The notes under the pieces: generated by a model | Database searches by the model: none | The model's input: only the letters and a program-made list of their open reading frames with translations | What the model was told of the DNA's origin: nothing | Position numbers and translations under genes: made by a program | Shown here: positions 50,973-59,682 of the stretch, piece by piece | Numbering within the stretch: position 1 is the first letter of the stretch | Layout of the letters: each line of letters opens with the position of its first letter | From: Parapusillimonas granuli | Lineage (GTDB): Bacteria > Pseudomonadota > Gammaproteobacteria > Burkholderiales > Burkholderiaceae_B | NCBI RefSeq assembly: GCF_013416525.1 | Contig: NZ_JACCEM010000003.1 | Span: forward strand, 310,001-374,000 | Direction: 5' to 3' | Length of the DNA: 64,000 nucleotides

Positions 50973-51100
50973 TCGGGAAAGGGTCCGAAACCCGCATGAA
51001 GCCTGACCTGGATCAAGAAATTTCTGGATCATCCGGGGCGGCCGCTTCATAATCGGAAATTCGCGGATGCATTCGCGCCCACCGACGAAAAGGAGCCGCC

Positions 51101-51988
51101 ATGACGAGACTGACAGCCAAGGATTTCGCCCCCGAACTGCTCGAACTTTACGACCACTATGTGCACGGAAAAATCAGCAAGCGCGAGTTTCTCGGCCGGG
51201 CGGGGAAATTCGCCCTGGGCGGCCTGACGGCCTCGGCCGTTCTGGCTTCGCTGCGCCCCAATTACGCGCTGGCCCAGCAGGTTTCCTTCACCGACCCCGA
51301 CATCGTCGCGGAATACATCACCTACCCCTCTCCCCAGGGGCACGGCCAGGTGCGGGCCTATCTGGTCAAGCCCGCCAAGGCGGAAGGCAAGCCGCCCGCG
51401 ATCGTCGTGGTGCACGAGAATCGCGGCTTGAATCCCTATATAGAAGACGTGGCCCGGCGCGTGGCCAAGGCCGGCTTCATCGCGCTCGCGCCGGACGGGC
51501 TGACCTCGCAGGGCGGCTATCCGGGCAATGACGACAAGGGGCGGCAGCTGCAACAGAAGGTCGACCCCGTGAAGCTGATGAACGACTTTTTCGCCGCGAT
51601 CGAATTCATGGCCTCGTACGAGGGCGCCGGCGGGAAAGTCGGCATCACCGGGTTCTGCTATGGTGGCGGCGTCGCCAACGCCGCGGCGGTCGCCTATCCG
51701 GAACTGGGCGCGGCCGTTCCCTTCTACGGGCGCCAGGCCAAGCCCGAGGACGTGCCCCGCATCCAGGCGCCCTTGCTGCTGCATTTCGCCGAAAACGATG
51801 CCAATGTGAACCAGGGCTGGCCGGCGTATGAGGCGGCGCTCAAGCAGCACGGCAAGACGTACGAGGCCCACGTCTATCCGGGCACCAACCACGGCTTCCA
51901 TAACGACTCCACCCCTCGCTACGACAAGGCGGCGGCCGACCTGGCCTGGAGCCGCACCGTGGACTGGTTCAACCGGTACCTGCGCTAA
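51101..51988 (+). CDS. Dienelactone hydrolase family protein, probably exported
   Basis: 295 residues. The N-terminus has a region ISKREFLGRAGKFALGG followed by a hydrophobic stretch and NYALAQQ, resembling a twin-arginine-type signal with Lys-Arg in place of Arg-Arg. The hydrolase domain (about 70-295) shows the dienelactone hydrolase pattern: Glu in VVHENRGLNPYIEDVA, nucleophile Cys186 in GFCYGGG, Asp in FAENDANVN and His in NHGFHND. Family members open enol-lactones or act on esters. It is alone on its strand and convergent with the LysR gene (4-bp overlap). Confidence 0.9.
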   Translation: MTRLTAKDFAPELLELYDHYVHGKISKREFLGRAGKFALGGLTASAVLASLRPNYALAQQVSFTDPDIVAEYITYPSPQGHGQVRAYLVKPAKAEGKPPAIVVVHENRGLNPYIEDVARRVAKAGFIALAPDGLTSQGGYPGNDDKGRQLQQKVDPVKLMNDFFAAIEFMASYEGAGGKVGITGFCYGGGVANAAAVAYPELGAAVPFYGRQAKPEDVPRIQAPLLLHFAENDANVNQGWPAYEAALKQHGKTYEAHVYPGTNHGFHNDSTPRYDKAAADLAWSRTVDWFNRYLR

Positions 51989-52959
51989 TCCGCGCTTTCC
52001 TGCTTTTCCAGGAGGGCGATGGCGTCGCCGGGGCCGCCCGGCATGCCCGAGGCGCCCGCATGCATGAGGTCTTCGATCAGGGAGACGACCTTGAGGGCGG
52101 GCGGGGAGAGCTCGCGGCGCGCATGGTGGATGATGTTGCAGCCCAGTTCGGCTTCGCTGGAATAGGCCAGCGGCAGCTGGACGATGCCGCCCGCGGCCAG
52201 CGGTTCCCGGATGGCCTCGCGGACGCACAGCATCACCACGTCGCTGTTCAAAGCGACGGTCAGCAAGGTGTCCACGCTGTTGCATTCCAGCGCGAGCGGC
52301 AGGGCGTCGCTGTGGGGCAGCCGGTACAGGGCCGCCAGCTGGTTGCGGGCGCGGGGCGGCAGGTGGGTGGCCGCCAGGCGGTAATCCGCCAGTGCCGCGC
52401 GCAGTGAGCGGTGGCCGACGGCCAGCAGCGGGTGGCCCGCGCGCACGAACAAGCCGATGTGCTGGGGCGGCAGGGGCCGCAGCAGGAAGTCGGACGAGGG
52501 CGGCAGGCTGTGCGTGATCGCCACGACGAAATCCAGGCTGTCCCGCACCAGCATTTCATGCAGGCGCTGCCAGCTTTCGATCTCGACGCGCATGCATATG
52601 CCGGGATAGTCGCGCGCAAGCCGGGTCAGCAAAGGCGACAGGAAGCCGGCGGCCGGGAACACGCCCGCGCCCATGGCCACGTCGCCGGTTTCGATTCCAT
52701 GCAGGGATTCCACGCGCCGATGCAGCGCGTCGGCCTCTTGCAGCACCCGGTGCGCATGTTCCAGTACCGCGCGCCCCGCCGGAGTGAGCGCCAGGCCGGA
52801 GGCGGAGCGGTCCAGCAGTTGGACGTCCAGGCTGTCTTCCAGCGCCTGGATGCTGCGGCTGAGCGCCGATTGCGTCAGATGCAGGCGCAACGCGGCGCGT
52901 GAATAGTGGCGTTCTTCGGCCAGCACGGAAAAGTGCCGCAAGGTGCGCAAGCTAACCAT
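51985..52959 (-). CDS. LysR-family transcriptional regulator
   Basis: 324 residues: winged helix HYSRAALRLHLTQSALSRSI then QLLDRSASGLALTPAGRAVL, and a C-terminal ligand domain typical of the CbbR/CatM group. Divergent from a Bug receptor / amidohydrolase / nitroreductase operon that it probably controls. A perfect T-N11-A palindrome sits right at its start codon (52961-52975), consistent with autoregulation. Its 3' end overlaps the dienelactone hydrolase gene by 4 bp. Confidence 0.92.
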   Translation of the reverse strand: MVSLRTLRHFSVLAEERHYSRAALRLHLTQSALSRSIQALEDSLDVQLLDRSASGLALTPAGRAVLEHAHRVLQEADALHRRVESLHGIETGDVAMGAGVFPAAGFLSPLLTRLARDYPGICMRVEIESWQRLHEMLVRDSLDFVVAITHSLPPSSDFLLRPLPPQHIGLFVRAGHPLLAVGHRSLRAALADYRLAATHLPPRARNQLAALYRLPHSDALPLALECNSVDTLLTVALNSDVVMLCVREAIREPLAAGGIVQLPLAYSSEAELGCNIIHHARRELSPPALKVVSLIEDLMHAGASGMPGGPGDAIALLEKQESAD

Positions 52960-52960
52960 G

Positions 52961-52975
52961 ATGAGTATTACTCAT
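52961..52975. promoter_or_regulatory. LysR-type operator ATGAGTA-T-TACTCAT
   Basis: A perfect 15-bp palindrome containing TGAGTATTACTCA, a T-N11-A LysR box, one base upstream of the LysR start codon and between the divergent genes. Confidence 0.6.
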
Positions 52976-52997
52976 AAGCTGTAGGAAAAGTTTGCAT

Positions 52998-53011
52998 TTG
53001 ATTCATATCAA
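52998..53011. promoter_or_regulatory. Perfect FNR/ANR box TTGAT-N4-ATCAA
   Basis: TTGATTCATATCAA matches the FNR consensus at all ten specified bases. It lies between the LysR operator and the Bug receptor gene. No -10 at class II spacing is evident, so its effect (activation, repression or none) is not predictable; a TAAAGT -10-like element at 53021-53026 would put it at about -28. Confidence 0.5.
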
Positions 53012-53086
53012 TTCCAAGCCTAAAGTTTCCAGGGCGGAAAGGCAAGCCATGCCGCCGCAAGAAAACTAGAAACGGAAGGAGACGAT

Positions 53087-54082
53087 ATGCGCGCAAGTAA
53101 CTGGATTCAGAAATCCGCCGTCTGTCTGGCGACAGTCGGCGGCATGTTTTTCATGCCGCTTTCCGGCGCGGCGCCCGCCTGGCCCGCGGCCGGCAAGACG
53201 ATCACCATCGTGGTGCCTTTTCCGGCGGGCTCGGGGTCCGACGCCCTGGCGCGCATGCTGGCGCAGAAAGTCACCGAGCAGACCGGTTCGCCGGTGGTCG
53301 TCGACAACAAGCCCGGCGCGGGCACCATCATCGGCGCGCAGCACGTCGCGCGCGCCGCGCCCGACGGCTATACCCTGCTGTACACCATCGTGGTGACGCA
53401 CACCCAGAATCCGCATCTGGTCAAGAACCTGCCCTACGACGCATTCAAGGACTTCACGCCCGTGCTGCAGGTCGTGCGTTCGGCCACGGTGCTTTCCGCC
53501 AACAAGGACGCGCCCTTCAGCACCACCAAAGAGCTCATCGAGTATGCAAAAGCGAACCCGGGCAAGGTGAACTACGCCTCTTACAGCATGGGCTCCACGT
53601 CGCACCTGAACGGCGAGATCCTCAAGCGCGAGGGCGGCATCGACATCGTGCACGTGCCTTACAAGGGCACGTCCGACGCCAGCCGCGCCTTGCTGGCGGG
53701 CGACGTGCAAGTGTATTTCGACGGCACTTCCAGCGCCGTCGAAAAATGGCGGGCGGGGCAGGTCAAGCTTCTGGGGCCGGCCACCGACAAGCGGCTGAAA
53801 GTGCTGAAGGACTTGCCCACGCTCGAAGAGCAGGGCTTGCCCGGCCTGAACATCGTGGGCTGGCAGGGCCTGTTCGCGCCGGGCAATCTGCCGCCCGAGC
53901 TTGCGGAGCGGATCGCCGAGGTATTCCGGAAGGCGCTGAATACGCCGCAGGTGGCGAAGTACATCGAAGACGGCGGCAATGAGGTCAGCGGCGCGGGTCC
54001 GGCGGAGTACGCCAAGATCGTACGCAGCGACTATGAACGCTGGGGCAGCGTCATCCGGGACGCGGGCATCCGGCTCGAATGA
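53087..54082 (+). CDS. Bug-family solute receptor (TctC-like)
   Basis: 331 residues. Sec signal peptide (MRASNWIQKSAVCLATVGGM, hydrophobic, cleavage near APAWPA). Mature protein: GKTITIVVPFPAGSGSDALA, VVVDNKPGAGTIIGAQHVA, FKDFTPVLQVV. Periplasmic binding protein for a small acid or amide. No TctAB membrane genes are nearby. AACGGAAGGAG at 53071-53081 precedes the ATG. The next gene overlaps or abuts its stop, linking solute capture to an amidohydrolase. Confidence 0.93.
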   Translation: MRASNWIQKSAVCLATVGGMFFMPLSGAAPAWPAAGKTITIVVPFPAGSGSDALARMLAQKVTEQTGSPVVVDNKPGAGTIIGAQHVARAAPDGYTLLYTIVVTHTQNPHLVKNLPYDAFKDFTPVLQVVRSATVLSANKDAPFSTTKELIEYAKANPGKVNYASYSMGSTSHLNGEILKREGGIDIVHVPYKGTSDASRALLAGDVQVYFDGTSSAVEKWRAGQVKLLGPATDKRLKVLKDLPTLEEQGLPGLNIVGWQGLFAPGNLPPELAERIAEVFRKALNTPQVAKYIEDGGNEVSGAGPAEYAKIVRSDYERWGSVIRDAGIRLE

Positions 54083-54099
54083 AACTTGGAGGCGGCAGC

Positions 54100-55818
54100 A
54101 TGCATGATTTTGTAATTCGCGGGGGTACCATCGTCGATGGCACGGGCCGGGCTTCGTTCACGGGCGATGTGGCGATCGAGCAGGGCGCCATCGTCCAGGC
54201 GGGCGGGCGCGCCGGCGCGGGCCGCCGGGAGATCGACGCCGCCGGCTGCCTGGTCACGCCGGGCTGGATAGACATACACACGCACTACGACGGGCAGGCC
54301 ACCTGGGATCCTTATCTCAGCCCTTCGACCTGGCATGGGGTAACGACCGCCGTGATGGGCAATTGCGGCGTCGGCTTCGCCCCCGTCAAGCAAGATCGCC
54401 GCGATTGGCTGATTGCCGTGATGGAAGGCGTGGAAGACATTCCCGGCTCCGTGCTGTCGGAAGGCATACAGTGGGAATGGGAAACCTTCCCGGAATACAT
54501 GGACGCGCTGGACCGCAAGCCCAAGGCGCTGGACATCGGGGCCCAGGTCCCGCATTCGGCGCTGCGCACGTACGTCATGGGCGACCGGTCGGTCCATCAC
54601 GACGAGGCGTCCCCGCCGGACCTGCAGGAAATGCGCCGGCTGCTGCGCGAGGCGCTGGACGCGGGCGCCATGGGGTTCTCCACGTCCAAGACCTTTCTGC
54701 ACAAATACGACCAGCGCAAGTATCCCCCGGGCACCTTTGCCACCGAAGAGGAACTGATGGCGCTGGGCACCGTGATGGGCGAGGCCGGCCACGGCGTGTT
54801 CCAGATGACCGCCAACCATCCGCTGATGGAGCAGGAAATGCCCTGGCTGAACGCCCTGGCCCGCCACAATCGCCTGCCGGTGCTGTTCAACCTGCAGCAG
54901 ACCGACGATGCGCCCGATGTGTGGAAGCGGCTGCTGGCCACACTGGACCAGGCCCGCGAAGAGGGCGTGCCGCTGCTGGGCGGCATCAGCGGCCGGCCGC
55001 TGGGCATCTTGTTTTCCTGGGAAAGCACGCTGCATCCGTTCGTGGCGCACCCGACCTTCAAGGTCTTGCGCAAGCTGCCATTCGAGGAAATGATCGCCCA
55101 GTTGCGCGACCCCGCCGTCAGGAAGAAAATCATGCGGGAGAACGCCGGTTTGCTGGACCGGCGCGCCACCACGCTGTTCAGCAGCTTCCACAAAATCTAC
55201 CCCCTGGGCGACGACCCGGACTACGAGCCGTCGCCGGACGAAAGCATCGCCGCCGTCGCGCAGCGGACCGGGCGGGCGCCGCTGGACATCATCTACGACC
55301 TGATGCTCGAAAAGAACGGCAAGGCGATCCTGTACTACCCGTCCTTCAACTACGCCTATGAGCACCTGGATCACCTGCATCAGATGCTGCGGCACGAGAA
55401 CACGGTGAACAGCCTGTCCGACGGCGGTGCGCACTGCGGCTATATCTGCGACGTCAGCATGCCGACGTTCATGCTCAGCTACTGGACGCGCGACCGCCGG
55501 CGCGGGCCGCGCCTGCCTCTGGAATGGGTGGTGAAGCGCCAGACGCTCGACACGGCCCGAGTCTACGGCCTGCATGACCGGGGCGTGCTGCAAGCGGGGC
55601 GCAAGGCCGACCTGAACATCATCGATCCCGACGCGCTCAGGCTGCATTGCCCTGAAATGGTGTACGACCTGCCGGCCGGCGGGCGGCGCCTGGTGCAGCG
55701 GGCCGACGGCTACGTGGCCACCGTGGTGAACGGCCAGCCCATCTACGAGCACGGCCAGGCCACCGGCGTCTTGCCCGGCAAGCTGCTGCGCAGCCGCGCC
55801 GGAGGCATCCATGCGTGA
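54100..55818 (+). CDS. N-acyl-D-amino-acid deacylase family amidohydrolase (amidohydrolase 3 type)
   Basis: 572 residues from the ATG at 54100 with GGAGG at 54088-54092; an in-frame ATG at 54079 overlaps the previous stop but has no RBS. Amidohydrolase fold: His60 and His62 in [12 protein letters not shown], Cys89 in [11 protein letters not shown] (the metal-site Cys of D-aminoacylases), and [10 protein letters not shown] near 441. It is longer than and only distantly related to the 483-residue D-aminoacylase at 19235-20686. It probably hydrolyses an N-acyl or cyclic amide imported via the Bug receptor; the true substrate is unknown. Confidence 0.9.
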   Translation: MHDFVIRGGTIVDGTGRASFTGDVAIEQGAIVQAGGRAGAGRREIDAAGCLVTPGWIDIHTHYDGQATWDPYLSPSTWHGVTTAVMGNCGVGFAPVKQDRRDWLIAVMEGVEDIPGSVLSEGIQWEWETFPEYMDALDRKPKALDIGAQVPHSALRTYVMGDRSVHHDEASPPDLQEMRRLLREALDAGAMGFSTSKTFLHKYDQRKYPPGTFATEEELMALGTVMGEAGHGVFQMTANHPLMEQEMPWLNALARHNRLPVLFNLQQTDDAPDVWKRLLATLDQAREEGVPLLGGISGRPLGILFSWESTLHPFVAHPTFKVLRKLPFEEMIAQLRDPAVRKKIMRENAGLLDRRATTLFSSFHKIYPLGDDPDYEPSPDESIAAVAQRTGRAPLDIIYDLMLEKNGKAILYYPSFNYAYEHLDHLHQMLRHENTVNSLSDGGAHCGYICDVSMPTFMLSYWTRDRRRGPRLPLEWVVKRQTLDTARVYGLHDRGVLQAGRKADLNIIDPDALRLHCPEMVYDLPAGGRRLVQRADGYVATVVNGQPIYEHGQATGVLPGKLLRSRAGGIHA

Positions 55819-56413
55819 CGCTTCGCTCCAGGGCGGCCACGGGGATGCGGCCGCCATCTTCCTGCATGGGCGCACCCATGGCGCATGGCTGGACCAGCCG
55901 GTTTCCCCGGATCTGCTGCGCCGGCTGTTCACGATGACCATCATGGGGCCCACCTCGGCCAACTGCCTGCCGCTGCGCATCGCCTTCGTCAGCAGCGCGG
56001 AAGGCAAGGCCCGCCTGGTGCCGCTGATGGCGGCCGGCAACCGGGAAAAAACCCGCAAGGCGCCCGTCACCGCCGTCCTGGCCTATGACCTGGCCTTCCA
56101 CGAGCACCTGCCCAGGCTCTATCCGCACGAGCCCGGAGCCGCGTCCTGGTTTACCGGCAGCCCCGCCGCCACCCGGGAGGCGGCCTTGCGCAACGGCAGC
56201 CTGCAGGCCGGCTATTTCATCATGGCGGCCAGGGCGCTGGGCCTGGATTGCGGCCCCATGGGCGGCTTCGATGGCCCGGCCATCGCGCATGCTTTTTTTC
56301 CGGGCCGCGCATATGAAGTCAATTTGCTGTGCAACCTGGGCTACGGCGACCACGCCCGCCTGCGCCCGAGGCTGCCCAGGCTGTCATTCGATGACGCGTG
56401 CGTCCTGGCCTGA
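55811..56413 (+). CDS. Nitroreductase family, malonic semialdehyde reductase (RutE/HadB)-like
   Basis: 200 residues of the RutE subgroup: GRTHGAWLDQPVSPDLLRRL, MGPTSANCLPLRIAFVSSAE (flavin-contact motif with TSANCLP), AGYFIMAARALGLDCGPMGG and NLLCNLGYGD. RutE reduces malonic semialdehyde to 3-hydroxypropionate with NADH and FMN. Overlapping the amidohydrolase gene by 8 bp, it may detoxify an aldehyde released later in that route. Its 3' end overlaps the convergent lactonase gene by 30 bp. Confidence 0.9.
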   Translation: MRDASLQGGHGDAAAIFLHGRTHGAWLDQPVSPDLLRRLFTMTIMGPTSANCLPLRIAFVSSAEGKARLVPLMAAGNREKTRKAPVTAVLAYDLAFHEHLPRLYPHEPGAASWFTGSPAATREAALRNGSLQAGYFIMAARALGLDCGPMGGFDGPAIAHAFFPGRAYEVNLLCNLGYGDHARLRPRLPRLSFDDACVLA

Positions 56414-57217
56414 GGGCGGGACATCCAGCCTTGCCACCTTGCCCTCGGTTGCGGGCGACGCCGCCGGATAGCGGCGCATGACCAGCGGGTCGTGGCCGGG
56501 AATGACGTGCCGCGGCGAGTCGGCCAGGCTGTACACCAGCCGATGACCGTCGAGCATGTCGCCCACGTTGTGGACGATGGGGAAGGGTATGCCGCGTTCG
56601 ATGTTGCCATAAAGATGGGTGGCGTCCGACGCCAGCACCACCCAGCCGCGCCGCGTCCAGACGCGCAGCACCTGCAGGCCCGCGGTGTGCCCGCCCACCA
56701 GATGCAGGCTCAGGCCGGGCGACAGCTCGGTGGTGCCGCGATGGAATCTTACCTGCCCGCCATAGAGCTTGCGGACGAACTGGACGATGTCCTCGACGTT
56801 GAAGGGGTGGCGCAGGGCAGGGTGGCACATGCAGCGCCCGGTGGCATAGGCGGATTCGGCCTCTTGTATGTGGAAAGTGGCGCGCGGAAAGCGGTCCAGC
56901 GTGCCGGCATGGTCGTAGTGCAAGTGGGTGAGGATCACGTCCCGGACGGCGGCGGCGTCGATGCCGAGCAGCGCCAGGCCTTCCGGCACCGGCAGCAGCA
57001 GTTCGCGGCCGCGGGCCCGCGCGGCCGCTTCGTCGAAGCCGGTGTCGACCACATAGGTTTCATCGCCCCGGCGGGCGACCCACACGTAGTAATCGAGATC
57101 CGAGTCCGCGTCGTGGAAGTCCACCGACCCCATGTAGTTGTCTTGCGCGGCGCGGCCCTGGTGGCGCGCGTACCGGATTGCATAGAGTTCGAAAGGAAGC
57201 ATGCCCTGGGCGCCCAT
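56384..57217 (-). CDS. Metallo-beta-lactamase-fold hydrolase, N-acyl homoserine lactonase-like
   Basis: 277 residues. The metal motif is THLHYDHAG (His98, His100, Asp102, His103), with further ligands likely in LVGGHTAGL, VLASDATHLYG and VIPGHDPLV. The pattern follows the AttM/AiiA lactonase group; related enzymes in catabolic clusters open non-signalling lactones. Its promoter carries the same operator-like sequence as the 59.6-kb divergent promoter, so a role in that catabolic regulon is more likely than quorum quenching (inference). No LuxI/LuxR genes are present. Confidence 0.88.
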   Translation of the reverse strand: MGAQGMLPFELYAIRYARHQGRAAQDNYMGSVDFHDADSDLDYYVWVARRGDETYVVDTGFDEAAARARGRELLLPVPEGLALLGIDAAAVRDVILTHLHYDHAGTLDRFPRATFHIQEAESAYATGRCMCHPALRHPFNVEDIVQFVRKLYGGQVRFHRGTTELSPGLSLHLVGGHTAGLQVLRVWTRRGWVVLASDATHLYGNIERGIPFPIVHNVGDMLDGHRLVYSLADSPRHVIPGHDPLVMRRYPAASPATEGKVARLDVPPSGQDARVIE

Positions 57218-57288
57218 GGATCGGCCTTTGAAGTCGTTACGCGGAGCCGGACGACCGCGAGCTTGGCGCTGGCCTGCCCGACAATATA

Positions 57289-57303
57289 ATTGTATTACAG
57301 TAT
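57289..57303 (-). promoter_or_regulatory. GntR operator-like site and -10 of the lactonase gene
   Basis: ATTGTATTACAGTAT. On the minus strand its end reads TACAAT, a 5-of-6 -10 element (57294-57289), predicting a start near 57282. The same ATTGTATTAC-N-GTA string occurs in the divergent promoter at 59595-59608. The rest of the gap 57218-57376 shows nothing else recognisable. Confidence 0.55.
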
Positions 57304-57376
57304 GACCGGTCGACCAAGGCTGGCAGCGAAGGGAGGGCGGGCCGACGGGGCGGCAGCCGTGGCGAGGGCCGCCGCT

Positions 57377-58090
57377 TCAGGCCTTTTTCTGGGCGGCTTC
57401 GCCGTCCTGGGCCTTGCGCAGCAGCCCGATGGCCACCGCCGCGGCGTTGCGCACATGCCGCCCGCCCGCGCGGCGCGCCGCTTTTTCATCCTTGGCCTCG
57501 AGCGCCTTCAGCAGATCCCTGAGTTCGGCCAGGCTCTTGGCCGCGCGCCCCGGGGCCGCCATCGACATCGACCGCAGCAGCATGATTTGCGAATTCAGCA
57601 GGCGCAGGCTGTTGGACAAGGCCTCGTTGCCGGCGCCTTCGAGCAGGCAGCGGTAGAAATTGTTCTTGGCCTTCAGCTGGCTCAGGGCGTCGTTGCCGGA
57701 CCAGGAGGCCTCCAGTTCCGCGTAGGCGGCTTTGAGGGCGTCGAGCTGCCTGGCCGTTGCGCGCTGGGCGAACAGCTGGCTTGCCAGCCCTTCCAGTTCT
57801 TCGCGGACCCGGTATATGCCGTCGGCCTGCTCGGGGGTGATGGTCTCCACCACCGGGCCACGGTGCGGAATGACCTTGATCAGCCTTTCGGTCTCCAGCT
57901 GGCGCAGGGCCTCGCGCACCAGCGTGCGGCTCACGCCCGTCATTTCGCATAGTTCGCGCTCCGGCAGGCGGTCTCCGGGATGAAACCGGCCCGCAAGAAT
58001 GGCGTTGCGTATGCTTTCCGTAACGCTATGGCGCAGCACCGCTGCAACACGATGCACCTTGAAATCATCATCGTCTTCCGGGGACTTCAT
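57377..58090 (-). CDS. GntR-family (FCD subfamily) transcriptional regulator
   Basis: 237 residues. Winged helix about 20-85 with AILAGRFHPGDRLPERELCE and TGVSRTLVREALRQLE; all-helical FCD ligand domain about 100-225 (YRVREELEGLASQLFAQRAT, NNFYRCLLEGAGNEAL). FCD regulators bind carboxylic acids, often with a metal, and repress adjacent catabolic operons. It lies between the lactonase and MmgE/PrpD genes, both of which, with the divergent operon, carry a shared operator-like motif. Confidence 0.92.
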   Translation of the reverse strand: MKSPEDDDDFKVHRVAAVLRHSVTESIRNAILAGRFHPGDRLPERELCEMTGVSRTLVREALRQLETERLIKVIPHRGPVVETITPEQADGIYRVREELEGLASQLFAQRATARQLDALKAAYAELEASWSGNDALSQLKAKNNFYRCLLEGAGNEALSNSLRLLNSQIMLLRSMSMAAPGRAAKSLAELRDLLKALEAKDEKAARRAGGRHVRNAAAVAIGLLRKAQDGEAAQKKA

Positions 58091-58120
58091 ATGAGTGCCT
58101 GTATCCTTGAGAAGTCATTG

Positions 58121-58140
58121 AAAAGCGGCGCTCCCGCCGC
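58121..58140 (-). terminator. Intrinsic terminator or attenuator after the MmgE/PrpD gene
   Basis: On the minus strand GCGGCG (58140-58135), a 4-nt loop, CGCCGC (58130-58125) and TTTT (58124-58121) form a short intrinsic terminator 34 bp past the MmgE/PrpD stop codon and 31 bp before the GntR start. Confidence 0.55.
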
Positions 58141-58173
58141 CGGCTTGGGTGTCGGAACGCATAGGGGGCAAGT

Positions 58174-59544
58174 TTAGCCTACGGCCGCGGCCATTCCCGC
58201 CGCCTCGGCCGCGTCGGCCGAGCCGTCCAGGCCCCACACCGCGTCGATCAGGCGCGCGGCGTCGCAGCCCGAACGCCCATGGCGGCATAGCTCGCGCAGT
58301 TTGTCTTCGATCTCCTTGTCGGTAAGCGGGCGCTCCAGGGCGCCGCGCGCCACGGCCACGTGCTCGCGAACGGTTTCGCCGCCCTGGAAGCGGACCGCCA
58401 CCTCGGCGCTGTCTATCGCATAGCCGGCGTCGTCCTGGAAGCGCAGCAGCGCCCCCAGCCTGCGCACCGCCGGGTCCGCCGCCGCCTCGTCCGAGAAAGC
58501 ATCCAGGCCGGCGCGCCCATGCAGCAAAGCCATGGGGACGGCATGCTGGGCGCTTACCTGGGATTCGCGCCCATTGCGCGGATCGGGCCGGTCGGTGCGC
58601 TGGCGCAGCAGCGGATGGCCGGTCAAGGTGATGGACTCGACGGCGCGCAAGCGGTTCTCGTCGAGGCGGGCGGACAAGGACAGGCAGGCGTCCAGCACGG
58701 GGTTCAGCACCACGCCGCAGGGATAGGGCTTGTACGCCACCTTGCTGATTTCCCATTGCTGGCCGAGATCGCGGGTGACGGCATCCGGGTCGGGCGCCTG
58801 GCCGTACACCGGGAGAAAGCCATGGACGCCTTCCAGGGGCCGGGCGGGGCCGTCGAAATCTTCTTGGGCCAGCAGGCAGGCCAGCAGGCCGTTGCGCGCG
58901 GCATTGCCGACGCTGACGCTTTTGGACATGGTGCCCAGGCATTCGACCAGGCCGGCGGCCTGGCATGCCGCCGAGCCCATCGCCCAGCACAATTGCGCCG
59001 GGTTCAGGCGCAGGGCGCGCCCCGCGGCCAGCGCCGCGCCGAACACGCCGCAGGTCGAGGTGATGTGCCAGCCCTTGCCGTAATGGAAAGGCGAGACGGC
59101 GTTCCCGATGCGGCATTCGGCTTCCACGCCCAGCAGGAAGGCCATCATGAAATCGCGGCCGCGCAGCGGGAAGGTTTCGCTCAGGGCGAACAGGGCGGCG
59201 GCGACGGGGGCGGTGGGGTGGATGATGGTGGGGATGTGCGTGTCGTCGAAATCGTACACGTTCGCGGCCATGGCGTTGATGGCCGCGGCATTGAGCATGT
59301 CCAGGCGTTCGCGGCGGCCGACCAGGGTCGTGGAGGGTGCGGCGGAATAGCGCGCATAAACGCCCACGGCCTTGTCCAGGGTAGGGTCCCGGCACCCGGC
59401 CAGGGACACCGCGAAATAATTGAGCAGGGCCCGCTTGATTTCGTGGCGCACGGATCCGGGCACCTGCTCCCACGAAGCCGCGTGGATGAAGCCGGCCAAT
59501 TGCGTGGACACGGAATCATGGCGCCCGGACGGAAAGGAATGCAT
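58174..59544 (-). CDS. MmgE/PrpD family protein
   Basis: 456 residues from the ATG at 59544, preceded by AGAGGG; an in-frame ATG at 59586 has no RBS and lies at the predicted transcription start. PrpD fold: NVYDFDDTHIPTIIHPTAPV (conserved DDTH region) and AYKPYPCGVVLNPVLDACLS. It diverges from the carboxymuconolactone decarboxylase operon, which ends with another MmgE/PrpD gene. Reaction unknown; the family suggests dehydration or decarboxylation of a hydroxy-carboxylate. Confidence 0.92.
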   Translation of the reverse strand: MHSFPSGRHDSVSTQLAGFIHAASWEQVPGSVRHEIKRALLNYFAVSLAGCRDPTLDKAVGVYARYSAAPSTTLVGRRERLDMLNAAAINAMAANVYDFDDTHIPTIIHPTAPVAAALFALSETFPLRGRDFMMAFLLGVEAECRIGNAVSPFHYGKGWHITSTCGVFGAALAAGRALRLNPAQLCWAMGSAACQAAGLVECLGTMSKSVSVGNAARNGLLACLLAQEDFDGPARPLEGVHGFLPVYGQAPDPDAVTRDLGQQWEISKVAYKPYPCGVVLNPVLDACLSLSARLDENRLRAVESITLTGHPLLRQRTDRPDPRNGRESQVSAQHAVPMALLHGRAGLDAFSDEAAADPAVRRLGALLRFQDDAGYAIDSAEVAVRFQGGETVREHVAVARGALERPLTDKEIEDKLRELCRHGRSGCDAARLIDAVWGLDGSADAAEAAGMAAAVG

Positions 59545-59594
59545 GGCTGGACCCTCTGGTGGTTGATCGCGCTTGTACTCAGGCATACGAGAAT

Positions 59595-59641
59595 ATTGTA
59601 TTACGGTAATATTGACAGATTGATAGTTCGAGATTCATAAT
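59595..59641. promoter_or_regulatory. Divergent promoters with central GntR operator TATTAC-G-GTAATA
   Basis: A perfect 13-bp palindrome (59599-59611) overlaps the minus-strand -10 TACAAT (59600-59595) of the MmgE/PrpD gene. It directly abuts the plus-strand -35 TTGACA (59612-59617), which has CATAAT 18 bp later (59636-59641). One bound regulator could block both promoters. Confidence 0.6.
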
Positions 59642-59682
59642 TTACCCTAATTTCATCTTTCCTCACAGGAGCCGGCACGACC

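Noticed and set aside
50870-51050. N-terminal extension of Hsp20 (60 extra codons).
   Set aside because: It crosses the predicted sigma-32 promoter, is not family-like, and the ATG at 50870 has a good RBS.
56384-57217. Lactonase gene as evidence of quorum quenching.
   Set aside because: No LuxI/LuxR-type genes are present and the promoter shares an operator-like motif with a catabolic operon.
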